Counted from the first letter of the stretch, positions 20,051 to 29,327 are shown. The stretch is DNA of 64,000 bases from Pseudomonas graminis (GCF_013201545.1 NZ_CP053746.1:5284501-5348500), one strand, 5' to 3'. Notes: a model not told the origin generated them from the letters alone. Numbers and translations are program-made.

Positions 20051-21247
20051 TCAAGCCGCCTGCCGACCGCCGGGCTCGTTCGGCAAGCAAACCGTCAACA
20101 CCGCCAGCACCACCGCGACCCCCGCAATCACCCCATACACCGCAACGAACGAACCGCTGACGCTCGCCAATAGCCCGGCGCAGTAATTGCCGAGCATGCC
20201 GCCGACGCCTTGCATGATGTTGGCGATGCCGAAGATGGTCACGGCCAGCGCCGCGCGGGACGCCATCTTCGACACGTACGCGGGGATCAGTCCGAAGATC
20301 GGGTAGAAGGCCACGGCGAACACGACGCCCGCCACGAGCGGCCAGTAGCCGGTCGGCGCGACGACCAGAATCAACGCCGCCGTCGCCACGCAGACGTACA
20401 CCAGCAACATCGCCGCCCGCAGGCCGATGCGGTCCGACAACGCGCCGAGCGCCAGGCCGCTGAACATGCCGACGAAGCCGATGCTGGCCCAGATCTGCGC
20501 GGTGTACTCGACGCCGAAATGCAGCTCTGTGCGCAAGTAGGACGACAGGTAGTTCTGAAACGGAAAGGTCGAGAAGCCGATCAGAAAATTCATCGACCAG
20601 ACTGCGTACACCCAGCCCTGCAGCGCCTCACGCAGAACGCCTCCACGTGGCGCGCCATCACTGGCACTTTCGTCGTTGCGCATAAAGAGCAGCGCACGTT
20701 TGAAGACCAGAAACACGCCGACGGCCAGCACGACCGTGATCAGCCCAACGATCCACCACACCGTGCGCCACTCGCCCTGGGGCGCATAAAACGGCACCAG
20801 CAGGCTGTTAATGAACACGCCGTAACTGGTGCCGCTCGACACCAGCCCCATGGCCATACCGCGGTATTTGTAGGGCACGGCGCTCGCGATCACGTCGACC
20901 ATCGGCACGAACACCGTTGCTGCCGTGCCGGCCAGAATCGTCAGCAGCAGGCCAATCAAAAACACATTCTGCGCCAAGGGCATAAGCAGCAAGGCCAGCG
21001 CACACACGGCGCCCGATCCGAAAATCACCCAACCGCCGCCAACGTGAGGCGTCAGCCATGCCGCCAGCAACGCACTGGCGAGAAACCCGGCCTGCCCCGC
21101 TGCGGTGATGGTGCCCACGTAGGCGATATCGAAGCCCAGGCTGGCGCGCATGTCCGGCACCAGTTGGGCAAAGAGGTAGATCCCGAAACCGTATGTGGCG
21201 GCCACGAGACCGGTAAGCAGTAACACAATCAGTGCGTTGATCCGCAT
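20051..21247 (-). CDS. MFS transporter
   Basis: Inner-membrane major facilitator of 398 residues with about twelve membrane segments. The first half opens with MRINALIVLLLTGLVAATYG, and the loop between segments 2 and 3 has the degenerate form typical of the YbfB/CynX-like group. A central cytoplasmic loop (about residues 195-215, FMRNDESASDGAPRGG) separates the halves. The start MRINAL at 21247 was preferred over upstream in-frame codons. The substrate cannot be told. Confidence 0.85.
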   Translation of the reverse strand: MRINALIVLLLTGLVAATYGFGIYLFAQLVPDMRASLGFDIAYVGTITAAGQAGFLASALLAAWLTPHVGGGWVIFGSGAVCALALLLMPLAQNVFLIGLLLTILAGTAATVFVPMVDVIASAVPYKYRGMAMGLVSSGTSYGVFINSLLVPFYAPQGEWRTVWWIVGLITVVLAVGVFLVFKRALLFMRNDESASDGAPRGGVLREALQGWVYAVWSMNFLIGFSTFPFQNYLSSYLRTELHFGVEYTAQIWASIGFVGMFSGLALGALSDRIGLRAAMLLVYVCVATAALILVVAPTGYWPLVAGVVFAVAFYPIFGLIPAYVSKMASRAALAVTIFGIANIMQGVGGMLGNYCAGLLASVSGSFVAVYGVIAGVAVVLAVLTVCLPNEPGGRQAA

Positions 21248-21346
21248 CGTCGGCATCCTTGCTGAAGGCCGTCGCAGACGCGGCGGCACAGGTCGACCCG
21301 GAGCATCTCGTCTGGATCAAGCAAAGGCTAGCGCAAAACGTGAGGG

Positions 21347-21715
21347 TTACTGGCAGGGAAACGCGTTTTTCAACGCCGCGACAACCAGCACGGACTCATT
21401 CAGATGCAGACTCTCGGGATGCGCCTGCAAGGACTGCACAATGATGCGCATCGACTGAATCATCGGAATACCGCCTTCGGGCACGCACACCAGTCGGGGC
21501 AATCCGCCCGCTTCGTGGAACAGGTCCAGGGTGTCCATCGTCGCTTGCAGGACCCCGACGCAATGGCCGACACCCACGCCGTTCTGCGCCACGGCGCCGC
21601 TCATGCTGTTGATCCCGTCCTGGCATTCAAGCAGCAACTTGTTGCCGTCCGCCAGAGCGCCAGTGCTGACGCACAACGCGAATAACGCCGACGCGGCCGC
21701 GATGGACTTCCTCAT
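21347..21715 (-). CDS. Rap1a/Tai-like small secreted protein
   Basis: Predicted periplasmic protein of 122 residues with a signal peptide ([22 protein letters not shown]). The mature part has four cysteines in the pattern LLLEC...GVGHCVGVL...LVCVPEGG...ALKNAFPC, which resembles the Rap1a/Tai domain (small disulfide-bonded proteins, some of which neutralise type VI secretion effectors). No effector gene is adjacent. Its ATG overlaps the stop of the pantothenate kinase gene (TGATG), so the two are co-translated. Immunity function should not be assumed. Confidence 0.72.
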   Translation of the reverse strand: MRKSIAAASALFALCVSTGALADGNKLLLECQDGINSMSGAVAQNGVGVGHCVGVLQATMDTLDLFHEAGGLPRLVCVPEGGIPMIQSMRIIVQSLQAHPESLHLNESVLVVAALKNAFPCQ

Positions 21716-22641
21716 CAGCGTAGCCACAGTTCCTTCACCGAATGATCCGACGCCTTACGCACCACAAGGCTGGCGCGCTCGCGGGTCGGCAGGATGTTTT
21801 CCAGCAGATTGGGACGGTTGATGTCGTGCCAGATCTTGCGCGCCGCGTCCGGGGATTTCTCCGGCGGCAGGTCGGCCAGCTCGCGGAAGTACGCGCCTCG
21901 CGCGCGAAACGCGGTGCGTTGTAGCATCAGAAAACGCTCAACGTACCAGCGCTCGATGTCGCCTTCTTCGGCGTCCAGATAGATCGAGAAATCGAAGAAA
22001 TCCGAGACGATGCTGCCCGGCTTCTGCCCGTCATTGCCCTCGGTCTGCAACACATTCAGCCCTTCGAAAATCAGGATGTCGGGCTGGCTGACCTTGAAGA
22101 ACTGGTCCGGGACGATGTCGTAGCTGATGTGGGAATAGACCGGAGCGGTGATTTCCGGCGTGCCGGCCTTGAGGTCGGAGAGAAACTTGACCATGCGCTT
22201 GCGATCGTAGCTTTCCGGAAAACCCTTGCGGTGCATGATGCCGTCGGCGACGAGCCGGGCATTGGGGTGCAGAAAGCCGTCGGTGGTGATCAGATCGACC
22301 CGGGGATGATCCGGCCAGCGCGCCATCAGCGCCTGCAGCACCCGGGCGAAGGTACTTTTGCCCACCGCGACGCTGCCCGCCACCGCGACCACATAGGTCT
22401 GACGTTTGGCAGGGCGTCCGAGAAAGGTGTCCTTGATGCTGTCGAGGTTGCGTGCAGCACTGACATGCAGATTGATCAGGCGCGACAACGGCAGGTAGAT
22501 GTTGGCGACATCCTCCAGCGAGATGTCCTCGTTCACGCCTCGCAATGCGGCGAGGTCTTCTTCGGACAACGTCAATGGCGTACTGGCGCGCAGCCCCGCC
22601 CACTCCGCGCTGCTCATTACCAGATAGTCATCAGGGGCCAT
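21715..22641 (-). CDS. coaA: type I pantothenate kinase (CoaA)
   Basis: Cytoplasmic kinase that phosphorylates pantothenate in the first step of coenzyme A synthesis. The 308-residue product has Walker [10 protein letters not shown] (about residues 89-97), [32 protein letters not shown] and [11 protein letters not shown], all of the CoaA (PRK-like) family, and is close to the E. coli length (316). The frame starts with TTG 22644; ATG 22641 is more likely, with GGAA upstream. The well-studied pseudomonads use a type III enzyme (CoaX), so this may be a second kinase. Confidence 0.93.
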   Translation of the reverse strand: MAPDDYLVMSSAEWAGLRASTPLTLSEEDLAALRGVNEDISLEDVANIYLPLSRLINLHVSAARNLDSIKDTFLGRPAKRQTYVVAVAGSVAVGKSTFARVLQALMARWPDHPRVDLITTDGFLHPNARLVADGIMHRKGFPESYDRKRMVKFLSDLKAGTPEITAPVYSHISYDIVPDQFFKVSQPDILIFEGLNVLQTEGNDGQKPGSIVSDFFDFSIYLDAEEGDIERWYVERFLMLQRTAFRARGAYFRELADLPPEKSPDAARKIWHDINRPNLLENILPTRERASLVVRKASDHSVKELWLR

Positions 22642-22644
22642 CAA

Positions 22645-22954
22645 TCGCGTTCCAGTCAGGTGTCCGTATCGACAATGGTGCGAAGACTATCGTATTGATC
22701 CAAATGGAGGGCAGATTTATTTGGGTCTGTCGGGGCGATTGGCTTTGCGCCAAGTGTCGAGGGCCAGACGATACGGTGCCGAGTTCGGCTTGCAGAATCT
22801 GGCTGAAACGCCTGAAACCGCTTCTGAGAAACTGAATGGCGGCCCTGCCGCAGAACCTGACATCAGGGCCCGCAGACCTCTTTAATTCGTCCAGAAAAAC
22901 CTACCTCAGGCTAGGCTGTACGGTGAGATTTCCAATTGATGAGGGGAACACCGT
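22645..22954. other. 310-bp intergenic region, no gene seen
   Basis: Lies between divergent coaA and the small gene at 22955. The only structure noticed is an inverted repeat GGCCCTG ... CAGGGCC at about 22851-22873 with a long loop and no T-run. No convincing promoter or RNA motif was recognised. Confidence 0.4.
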
Positions 22955-23170
22955 ATGCAATTGCTATCAGCTGAAATCAAGCATCTGCTCGCCCTGCAGG
23001 CAGGACAATCTGTGGTCAAGGGTGAGGATGTACACACACTTCGCCACTTGGTCACCAAGGGATACGCAGTGAGTAAGAATGCTTCTGATGAAAACGGGGA
23101 CGAGTTCATCGAAGTGCGCCTGTCGCCATCAGGCCGGGAGGTTGTGAGCGACCTATATACAGACGAATGA
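22955..23170 (+). CDS. hypothetical protein, 71 residues
   Basis: Not recognised. The product (MQLLSAEIKHLLALQAGQ...) is soluble and mildly acidic, with no signal peptide or membrane segment. The middle resembles a short winged-helix-like pattern (GEDVHTLRHLVTKGYAVSK then FIEVRLSPSGREVV), but this is too weak to assign. Support for it being a gene: a strong GAGGGG ribosome-binding site eight bases before ATG 22955. It sits in a lower-GC patch with the gene at 23522-24604. Confidence 0.65.
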   Translation: MQLLSAEIKHLLALQAGQSVVKGEDVHTLRHLVTKGYAVSKNASDENGDEFIEVRLSPSGREVVSDLYTDE

Positions 23171-23521
23171 CAGTCCAGCGGCCTGAGCGCGAGGTGAGAG
23201 CATGATTGCAGGACAGCTTGTAATGAGACTTCTGGGATTCCAGCCCCGCGTTTGCTTCCGGCCAGAGTGGGACCATTCTAGCGGCAGTCGTCAGGAACTT
23301 TACGGCCTTAACTCTGTGGTTCAGCGTGGGTTGGCAACGGGCTGGTCGGATTAAACTGACCAGATTGGGCGCATGTCAATTCTTGGGTGGGGCGCGGCAT
23401 GATGCCAAACGCGGACTATGTGAGTCACCATTGCGATAGCACTAGCTCGTCCGCCCGCCCCCTACGCTGGAAACGCACCTAAGCATTTGCCAGCGCAGGC
23501 ATCTCGTACCGACTGACTGAA
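23171..23521. other. 351-bp intergenic region, no gene seen
   Basis: Converging genes flank it. No terminator hairpin with T-run, known repeat or RNA motif was recognised. Confidence 0.4.
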
Positions 23522-24604
23522 TTAGCTGTAGTGTGAAATCACACCCTTCAGGTGATCGGAGAAGCTATATATATCGTCGACCGAATCAATTGCATGCCGG
23601 GTTTCGTTTTTCTCGCGATCAAAAATACCTATGTACTTTTGACTCCGATTGAAATGTAGCCGGCATATGGGTTTCCTATTGTTGTCGTCGAGCAGGATGC
23701 CGAAATAGCTCTGCGTATCCCGGTGCACAATGCGCTTGGCGTCAACGACCGATCTCACGATAGCTTTAACTACATGGAAACCTTCCAGTTCTTCGAGCGT
23801 GGTTTGAACCCGATCGTCCTCTGTCTCTTCCACCGTTTCACTCGCTGGATTGCTATCAACAGGGGCCATCGCGAATGTCGGCTGGATCGGACCACTGATG
23901 GCGGACTTAAGCCGGTCATTGACTTGATCGCCCAAGAACTGCGCAGCAGCCTTTCGCGTCAACACTGCGAATTGCTCACGAACTTTCTGGGTGATGATTC
24001 CTTCGTAAACACGGGCCGCGAAAAACTTAACAAATTCATCGTCAGGTTTGGTGAATTGAGCGGCAATCTCCCTCTTAATCTGGCCTACGTACTTCAGCTC
24101 CCCAGCCGCGCTGATGATGGAGTCCACGTCAAAAGCGGATTTTGTGAGCTTCTCCAGCTCGGGCAGGGCGTGTTCGTCGAGATCGAGCAGATCCAGCTCC
24201 AGAAACGGCTTGTCGTCCATTTTATTGGGCGCGTCGAGGTCGGTATAAAACCGGTAGACCCGGCCGTTGGTGAGTATGGAAATTCGCGCACTGGTGACGT
24301 GGAAGTAGCGAAACAATTGACCGGCATGATTGATATGAAGGGGTTCGCCGATTTTTTTGCACTCGATCAGGATTTGCACCTCGCCATTTTTCATAATGGC
24401 GTAATCGATTTTCTCCCCTTTTTTGGTTCCAACATCGCAGATGTATTCTGGGACTACTTCCAGCGGATCAAATACATCATATCCAAGCACAGAATTGATG
24501 AACGGCATCACAAATGCTGTCTTGGTTGCTTCCTCAGTCTGGATGGCAGCAGATTGCTGCTGGATTTTGGCCGATAACGCGTTGACTCTCGCTAGAAATT
24601 CCAT
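23522..24604 (-). CDS. stand-alone HsdR N-terminal-domain protein (PD-(D/E)XK nuclease fold)
   Basis: Soluble 360-residue protein whose first ~180 residues match the N-terminal nuclease domain of type I restriction R subunits. Key pieces are TKTAFVMPFINSVLGYDVFD, IDYAI with Asp67, and ILIECKK with Glu81 and Lys83 as the D...ExK triad. The helicase motor of a true HsdR is absent, and no hsdM or hsdS gene is nearby. AAGGAG precedes ATG 24604. Base composition looks lower in GC than the neighbours, suggesting transfer. A role in defence is possible but unproven; such proteins are often annotated as type I restriction endonucleases. Confidence 0.82.
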   Translation of the reverse strand: MEFLARVNALSAKIQQQSAAIQTEEATKTAFVMPFINSVLGYDVFDPLEVVPEYICDVGTKKGEKIDYAIMKNGEVQILIECKKIGEPLHINHAGQLFRYFHVTSARISILTNGRVYRFYTDLDAPNKMDDKPFLELDLLDLDEHALPELEKLTKSAFDVDSIISAAGELKYVGQIKREIAAQFTKPDDEFVKFFAARVYEGIITQKVREQFAVLTRKAAAQFLGDQVNDRLKSAISGPIQPTFAMAPVDSNPASETVEETEDDRVQTTLEELEGFHVVKAIVRSVVDAKRIVHRDTQSYFGILLDDNNRKPICRLHFNRSQKYIGIFDREKNETRHAIDSVDDIYSFSDHLKGVISHYS

Positions 24605-24996
24605 AGCTCGCTCCTTGCTCGGGAAAATCAGAGTAGTACCAAGACCCCATACCGGCAATTCAAAATCAAAACGAAATTTTCAGAATCAGAGACGTCTTTC
24701 ACGAACGCCACCACAGTCCTACAAAGCGCGATCAAGCGCTGGCTAAAACTCAGCGCAAAACAAGCTCAAAGGCTTACAAGCCGTGATCATTGCAATTCCT
24801 TCAGATGGAACCCCGCGCAAAGACTGGATCACCATGAAACAGGTCTGTTGCAGTGGATTGGAAGGAAGATTCCGGAAAAATGAAAACGGTGGGCCGGGGG
24901 AACGCAAATGACGCAGACAGTCGCATCATGCGCGGTGCAGTGGGAATTACTAAAAGCAGAAGAAACGGCGGAATCTAGAGAGGAGAGCGTTATGGA
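24605..24996. other. 392-bp intergenic region, no gene seen
   Basis: Continues the lower-GC patch. It contains the promoter region of the HsdR-N-like gene on its left side and downstream sequence of the 4.5S RNA gene on its right. Short ATG frames here lack support. Confidence 0.4.
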
Positions 24997-25106
24997 GGCA
25001 ACCCCACCAGCCACACCCCGGCACACAATGTTCCCGCTGTGGCTGCTGCCTTCCGGCTCTGACCAGGTTCACGGGTAATCGTTGCGGGGGGACCGATGGG
25101 GTCACC
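24997..25106 (-). ncRNA. ffs: 4.5S RNA of the signal recognition particle
   Basis: RNA partner of Ffh, which targets membrane proteins to the translocon. Read on the minus strand, the sequence contains the conserved tetraloop region GTCAGAGCCGGAAGGCAGCA, CCCGCAACG on the 5' side and GTGTGCCGGGGTGTGGCTGG on the 3' side. The ends pair: GGTGACCCC (25106-25098) with GGGGTTGCC (25005-24997), allowing two G-U pairs. Ends are set by this helix; mature ends may differ by several bases. Confidence 0.95.
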
Positions 25107-25137
25107 ATAACGACGCTCGCCAGTGGCGAGCCGCGCC

Positions 25138-25165
25138 ATTGTACCGGTCTCGCGCGAAGTTACAA
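25138..25165 (-). promoter_or_regulatory. sigma-70 promoter of the 4.5S RNA gene
   Basis: On the minus strand: -35 TTGTAA (25165-25160), 16-base spacer, -10 TACAAT (25143-25138). Transcription would begin near 25130, so the primary transcript would start with a CTCGCCACTGGCGAG hairpin that must be trimmed from the 5' end. Confidence 0.75.
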
Positions 25166-25332
25166 CCTCTTGTTTCAGATTAAGATTTTGAGCGTATCCA
25201 AGCCCTCGCGGTGTGCACGACGCAGCCAACAAACCGCGGGATGCGGCACAATGGGGCCTGAATTTTCACCGCCGGCAAGCCAGTGGCTTCCCCCTGCCCG
25301 ACCCCACCAGGCGCAAGACACAGGAACCACCG

Positions 25333-25827
25333 ATGCATTTCGCGCTCACCCCATACGACTCCCTCTCCCCCACGCAACAGCGCCAGGTGCTGGAGATCGA
25401 GCTGCTGCCCGAGCAGATCCGCCACGTCGGCGACATCCATGGCGGTTTGCACACGCTGACCGCCCGTCCCGTCGCCGACCGGCAAGGCTTCGTGCTGCTG
25501 ATCGACGACACCCCCCGGGGCTTCTTCGTACTCAAGCGCAGGTCGCTGCTGCCGGACTGGGCACGTGACCGCCCGCGCATCACCACCACATTGCACGCGC
25601 TGATGATTGATAAACGGTTTCAGGGTCTGGGACTGGGCAAGCAGTGCCTGCGCGCGCTGCCCGGATTGACGCAGGCGTTATGGCCAGACACCGAGCAATT
25701 GATGCTGGCGGTGGAGGCCGGCAATCACCCGGCGCGCCAGCTGTACCTGACGCTGGGTTGGCAGGAATTGCCCGAAAGCGATCCGAATCACGCCAGCGTT
25801 GAGCGGTTGATGCTTCTCAGGCTGTAA
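25333..25827 (+). CDS. GNAT family N-acetyltransferase
   Basis: Cytoplasmic acetyl-CoA-dependent acyltransferase of 164 residues. The acetyl-CoA loop is visible as KRFQGLGLGKQCLRAL (RxxGxG/A pattern), preceded by the beta strand TTLHALMIDK and followed by VEAGNHPARQLYLTLGWQE, the usual C-terminal motif. ATG 25333 (MHFALTPYD) was chosen over the longer frame from 25213, which would run through the likely leader. Acceptor substrate unknown. Confidence 0.88.
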   Translation: MHFALTPYDSLSPTQQRQVLEIELLPEQIRHVGDIHGGLHTLTARPVADRQGFVLLIDDTPRGFFVLKRRSLLPDWARDRPRITTTLHALMIDKRFQGLGLGKQCLRALPGLTQALWPDTEQLMLAVEAGNHPARQLYLTLGWQELPESDPNHASVERLMLLRL

Positions 25828-25830
25828 CGC

Positions 25831-27636
25831 TCAATGGGCCAGTGAGCGCAACTGCCGGACCTTGCCGCTGCGCTCGACGTTCATCCAGTGTTCGAGGGCG
25901 CTGACGGTCATGGGCCGTGCGACCAGGAAGCCTTGCACTTCGTGGCAACCCAGTTCGCAGAGAATTTCGTAGACGCCTTCGGTTTCCGCGCCTTCCGCGA
26001 CCACGCGATAGCCAAGGCGCCTGGCCAGATCGACGATGGCTTCCACCAAGCCACGATCCTTGTCATTGCTGTCGATGTTTTCCACCAGTGACTTGTCGAG
26101 CTTGACCGTGGTGGCCGGCAGTTGCCGCAGGTAGGTCCAGTTGCTGTAACCGGTGCCGAAGTCATCGATGGCGATGTCGATGTTCAACCCGCGCAGGCGC
26201 TCCAGCTGCAGGCGGGTCACTTCAGGGTTGTCGCACAGCGCGCTTTCGGTGAACTCAAGTTCGAAGCCGCTCGGATCAAGACCGCTGACCGACAGCTGCT
26301 CAAACAGCGCATCGCTGAACGATGAATTCGCAAGGTCGATGGCCGACACGTTCATTGCGACCTTGAAAGCGTAACCCTGCGCCTGCCAGATCACCGCCTG
26401 GGCGACGGCCTTTCTCAACACCCAGAGGCTGAGCGAGCGAATCAGCGCGGTCTTTTCCGCCAGGGGAATGAATTCCATCGGGCTGATCGGACCCAGCATG
26501 GGATGTTGCCAACGCAGCAGCGCTTCGACGGTCACAATGCGGCCGGTCGCCACTTCCAGCCTCGGCTGATACACCAGCGACAGTTGATCCGGGCTGCGCA
26601 CCGCCTCGGCCAGCGCGGCCAATAGTAGAAAGGCTCGTTGCTGAGCGAAGTCCAGATGGGGCTCGTACCAACGCCAGCCCGTCGATTTGCCCCGGGCTTC
26701 GTCCGCCGCGCTGACCACCAGCCGAATCCAGTCGCGCTCATCGCAGCGGTCCAAACCTAATGGCAGCACACCGATGCCGACGTCCATCTGAATGGGAATA
26801 TTGCGGCAGATCAGCGGCTGACGAAAATGCTCGAGCAACTGCCGAAACACCCTCTCGGCCTGCTCGGGGCGGGCATGACGGGTGATCAGCGCGATGCGCG
26901 TGGGGCTGACTTTGTACAGCGCGGTGTCGGCAGGCAACTGGCTGCGGCAGTTATCGATCATGCAGCGCACCAGCTCTTGGGCAAAGCTGTAGCCCAGCGC
27001 CTTGACGATGCTGTCGAGGAACGCCGGTGCGACCATGTCCAGCGCGACCAGCGCGTGTTTGCGGCGATCGTGCAACGCCTCCAGATCCTCCTCAAGACGC
27101 AGGCGATTGAACAAACCCGTGGGCTGATCGACGAAGCTGGCACTGCGCAGGTTATTAAGGCGCTTCATCACCAACTCGCCGTACATTTCCAGCATGGCCT
27201 GGTCGCGCGGATCAAGTTGCGGCCGGGGCGTGGTGTCAATGATGCACAGCGTGCCGAGGGCAAGACCATCGGCGGTCACCAAGGGCACGCCGGCATAAAA
27301 GCGGATGTGGGGCTCCCCGGTCACTAGCGGGTTATCGCTGAAGCGCGCGTCAAGCATCGCGTCAGGAACCTGAAACGCCTCATGGCTGAGGATGGTGTAG
27401 GCACAAAAAGCGATATCGCGAGGCGTCTCGCGCTCATCAAGGCCTGCCCGTGCCCGAAACCACTGGCGGTGCTCACTGACGATGGAAACGAGGGCAATGG
27501 GCACCTCGAAATAATGGGTCACCATCGAGACAATGTGATCGAGCACATCGTCGGCCGTCGCATCGATGAGCCCCATGTGGGTAATGCGCGAAAGCCGGGA
27601 ACGCTCGTTTTTGGGCAATGGAGCACGGGTGGCCAT
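25831..27636 (-). CDS. GAF-GGDEF-EAL protein, probable c-di-GMP phosphodiesterase
   Basis: Cytoplasmic signalling protein of 601 residues. Order: N-terminal GAF domain (about 15-165), GGDEF-type domain (about 170-325), and C-terminal EAL domain (about 345-590). In the GGDEF domain the active-site motif is lost (SPTRIAL at the signature position), so it should not make c-di-GMP. The EAL domain keeps EALLRW, the metal-binding IDDFGTGYS, LDKSLV and VVAEGAETE, so hydrolysis of c-di-GMP is expected. Start 27636 has AAGGG upstream. Converges with the GNAT gene (3-bp gap). Confidence 0.93.
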   Translation of the reverse strand: MATRAPLPKNERSRLSRITHMGLIDATADDVLDHIVSMVTHYFEVPIALVSIVSEHRQWFRARAGLDERETPRDIAFCAYTILSHEAFQVPDAMLDARFSDNPLVTGEPHIRFYAGVPLVTADGLALGTLCIIDTTPRPQLDPRDQAMLEMYGELVMKRLNNLRSASFVDQPTGLFNRLRLEEDLEALHDRRKHALVALDMVAPAFLDSIVKALGYSFAQELVRCMIDNCRSQLPADTALYKVSPTRIALITRHARPEQAERVFRQLLEHFRQPLICRNIPIQMDVGIGVLPLGLDRCDERDWIRLVVSAADEARGKSTGWRWYEPHLDFAQQRAFLLLAALAEAVRSPDQLSLVYQPRLEVATGRIVTVEALLRWQHPMLGPISPMEFIPLAEKTALIRSLSLWVLRKAVAQAVIWQAQGYAFKVAMNVSAIDLANSSFSDALFEQLSVSGLDPSGFELEFTESALCDNPEVTRLQLERLRGLNIDIAIDDFGTGYSNWTYLRQLPATTVKLDKSLVENIDSNDKDRGLVEAIVDLARRLGYRVVAEGAETEGVYEILCELGCHEVQGFLVARPMTVSALEHWMNVERSGKVRQLRSLAH

Positions 27637-27808
27637 AACTGAAATCCCTTTTAGACCGCTTCGCAAACCGCTTCGCCAGTAGTATCAAAACGATATGTAT
27701 AGGGAAAATACCACCGCTTTTTGTGCGATGCAGGCGTCGCGGACAAGCGGCGATTCCCTTTCACCGCTTCGTACCAGGGGACGATTTGCAGTCACCCACA
27801 TGGGTGAT

Positions 27809-28975
27809 TTATTGCACGTGCAGGACTTCATCCGCCTTGCCGCCCGCACCCTGTATGACCAAATGGATGAAATGCAGTTTGGTGATGACGGCCGGCGGCA
27901 GCACGAACGGATAGAAATCCGCCTGGCCCATGGCGCGGGACAACTCGTTGAGCATGCCGGCCAGCTCGATCCACGCATTGACGAACGATAGAAACGCCGG
28001 CCCGCCCGGATGCTGAGGGTCGTACAAGGTTTCCAGCGGGAACGGCTGGTAGTCGAGGTCCATGTCCCGGGCGCTCATGCCCAGGCTCAGGGCGGTGTCG
28101 ACGGCGTCCATCATGTGCAGGTAATGCGCCCAGGTTTCCGCCCAGTCTTCCCACGGGTGCATGGTCGCGTAAGCGCTGACGAAATTCTGCTGCCAGTCGG
28201 CGGGTGCGCCGTTCTGGTAGTGGTGATCAAGGGCGTCGGCGTAGCTGGCGCGGTCATCGCCGAACAGGTGGCGGAATCCGTCTTGCCAGTAAGTGTCGGC
28301 GATCAGACGATCCCAGTAGTAATGCCCTACCTCATGACGGAAATGCCCAAGCAACGTGCGGTAGGGTTCGTGCATCTGCACGCGAACCTTCTCGCGAATC
28401 GCATCGTCGGCTTCTTCGACGTTGAGGGTGACCAGGCCACTGGCGTGCCCAGTGGTGGGCAGGTTGCCTTCCAGGTCGACGCCCAAAAATTCGAAGGCCA
28501 GCCCACGCTCTTCATCCACGCTTTTCGGGATGACTTGAAGCCCGAGGGTGATCAATTGCGCAACCAGCCGGCGCTTGGCGGTCTCGATCTTGCCCCAGCG
28601 CTCGGGGTTTTCCGGCACGGACAGGTCGGGGATGGTCTTGTTGAGGCTACAGGCGATGCAGAAATCTCCGGCATTCGGCGCCGGAAACACCCAGTTGCAG
28701 GCGGCTGCTGTGTCGAGGTTGGCGCAACGACGGTAGAGCCCGGCCTGGGGCTCGTCGGTGAGACGCCAGGTCTGCGCCTCGGGGCCCGGTTCCAGCGCGG
28801 CAATCTTGCTCTGCTCCGGGAGATACCCCAGCGCAGACGAACAGGCCAGGCACTGACTGTTGCGGAAAAACACCGACTGCCCGCAATGGCATTGCCAGAC
28901 TTTGCTGTTGCGCTTGCTCTCACCGGCGAACGGCGCCGCGATCCGTGTGCTGAGTTGTTCGAAGAACTGGAACAT
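27809..28975 (-). CDS. putative zinc-binding metallopeptidase (DUF2248-like)
   Basis: Predicted cytoplasmic protein of 388 residues. The N-terminus has two zinc-ribbon-like cysteine pairs (CHCG...CLAC, about residues 28-45) and a further CIAC. The C-terminal half has the metallopeptidase motif GHFRHEVGHYYWD with the HExxH-like HEVGH, and downstream EDWAETWAHYLHMMD that may give a third ligand. Family members are annotated as zinc-binding peptidases of unknown substrate. Start MFQFFEQL at 28975. Confidence 0.85.
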   Translation of the reverse strand: MFQFFEQLSTRIAAPFAGESKRNSKVWQCHCGQSVFFRNSQCLACSSALGYLPEQSKIAALEPGPEAQTWRLTDEPQAGLYRRCANLDTAAACNWVFPAPNAGDFCIACSLNKTIPDLSVPENPERWGKIETAKRRLVAQLITLGLQVIPKSVDEERGLAFEFLGVDLEGNLPTTGHASGLVTLNVEEADDAIREKVRVQMHEPYRTLLGHFRHEVGHYYWDRLIADTYWQDGFRHLFGDDRASYADALDHHYQNGAPADWQQNFVSAYATMHPWEDWAETWAHYLHMMDAVDTALSLGMSARDMDLDYQPFPLETLYDPQHPGGPAFLSFVNAWIELAGMLNELSRAMGQADFYPFVLPPAVITKLHFIHLVIQGAGGKADEVLHVQ

Positions 28976-29095
28976 GGCGATATCCTGATGGGGCTGCAAG
29001 CACTAGATTCCTCAGGGTGACCGGGGTTCCGTGGGATTCTCCTACTCTTTAAGCGCGCCGCCGTCGTTACTCCTTCACTAGGGTCCAGATCCGTG

Positions 29096-29327
29096 GACCC
29101 GCCTAACGGCGGGCATTTCGCCTTCGGCGAGTTACTTGGAAAAGCACCCCAAGTAACCAAGGGTGCTTGCTCTTGGTTTGGCCCTTCCTTCGTCAGGGTT
29201 CCCTCACTCCGGCCTTGCTCCGTGGGCCCGCGCCGAACGGACATCCATGTCCTGACGGCGCTCTCGCCGCATCCATGCGGCTCGACCCACTCCGCAAGAC
29301 CTGCGTTCAGCCTGCACCAAAGTCGCG
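29096..29327 (+). repeat. long dispersed repeat, copy 1 (left arm of an inverted pair)
   Basis: About 230 bp starting at GACCCGCCTAACGGCGGG and ending at CACCAAAGTCGCG. It is homologous, in inverse orientation, to 29690-29909, and its beginning matches 63889-64000. Reading frames inside it are shared by the copies only because the DNA is repeated; no gene is called. Confidence 0.88.
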
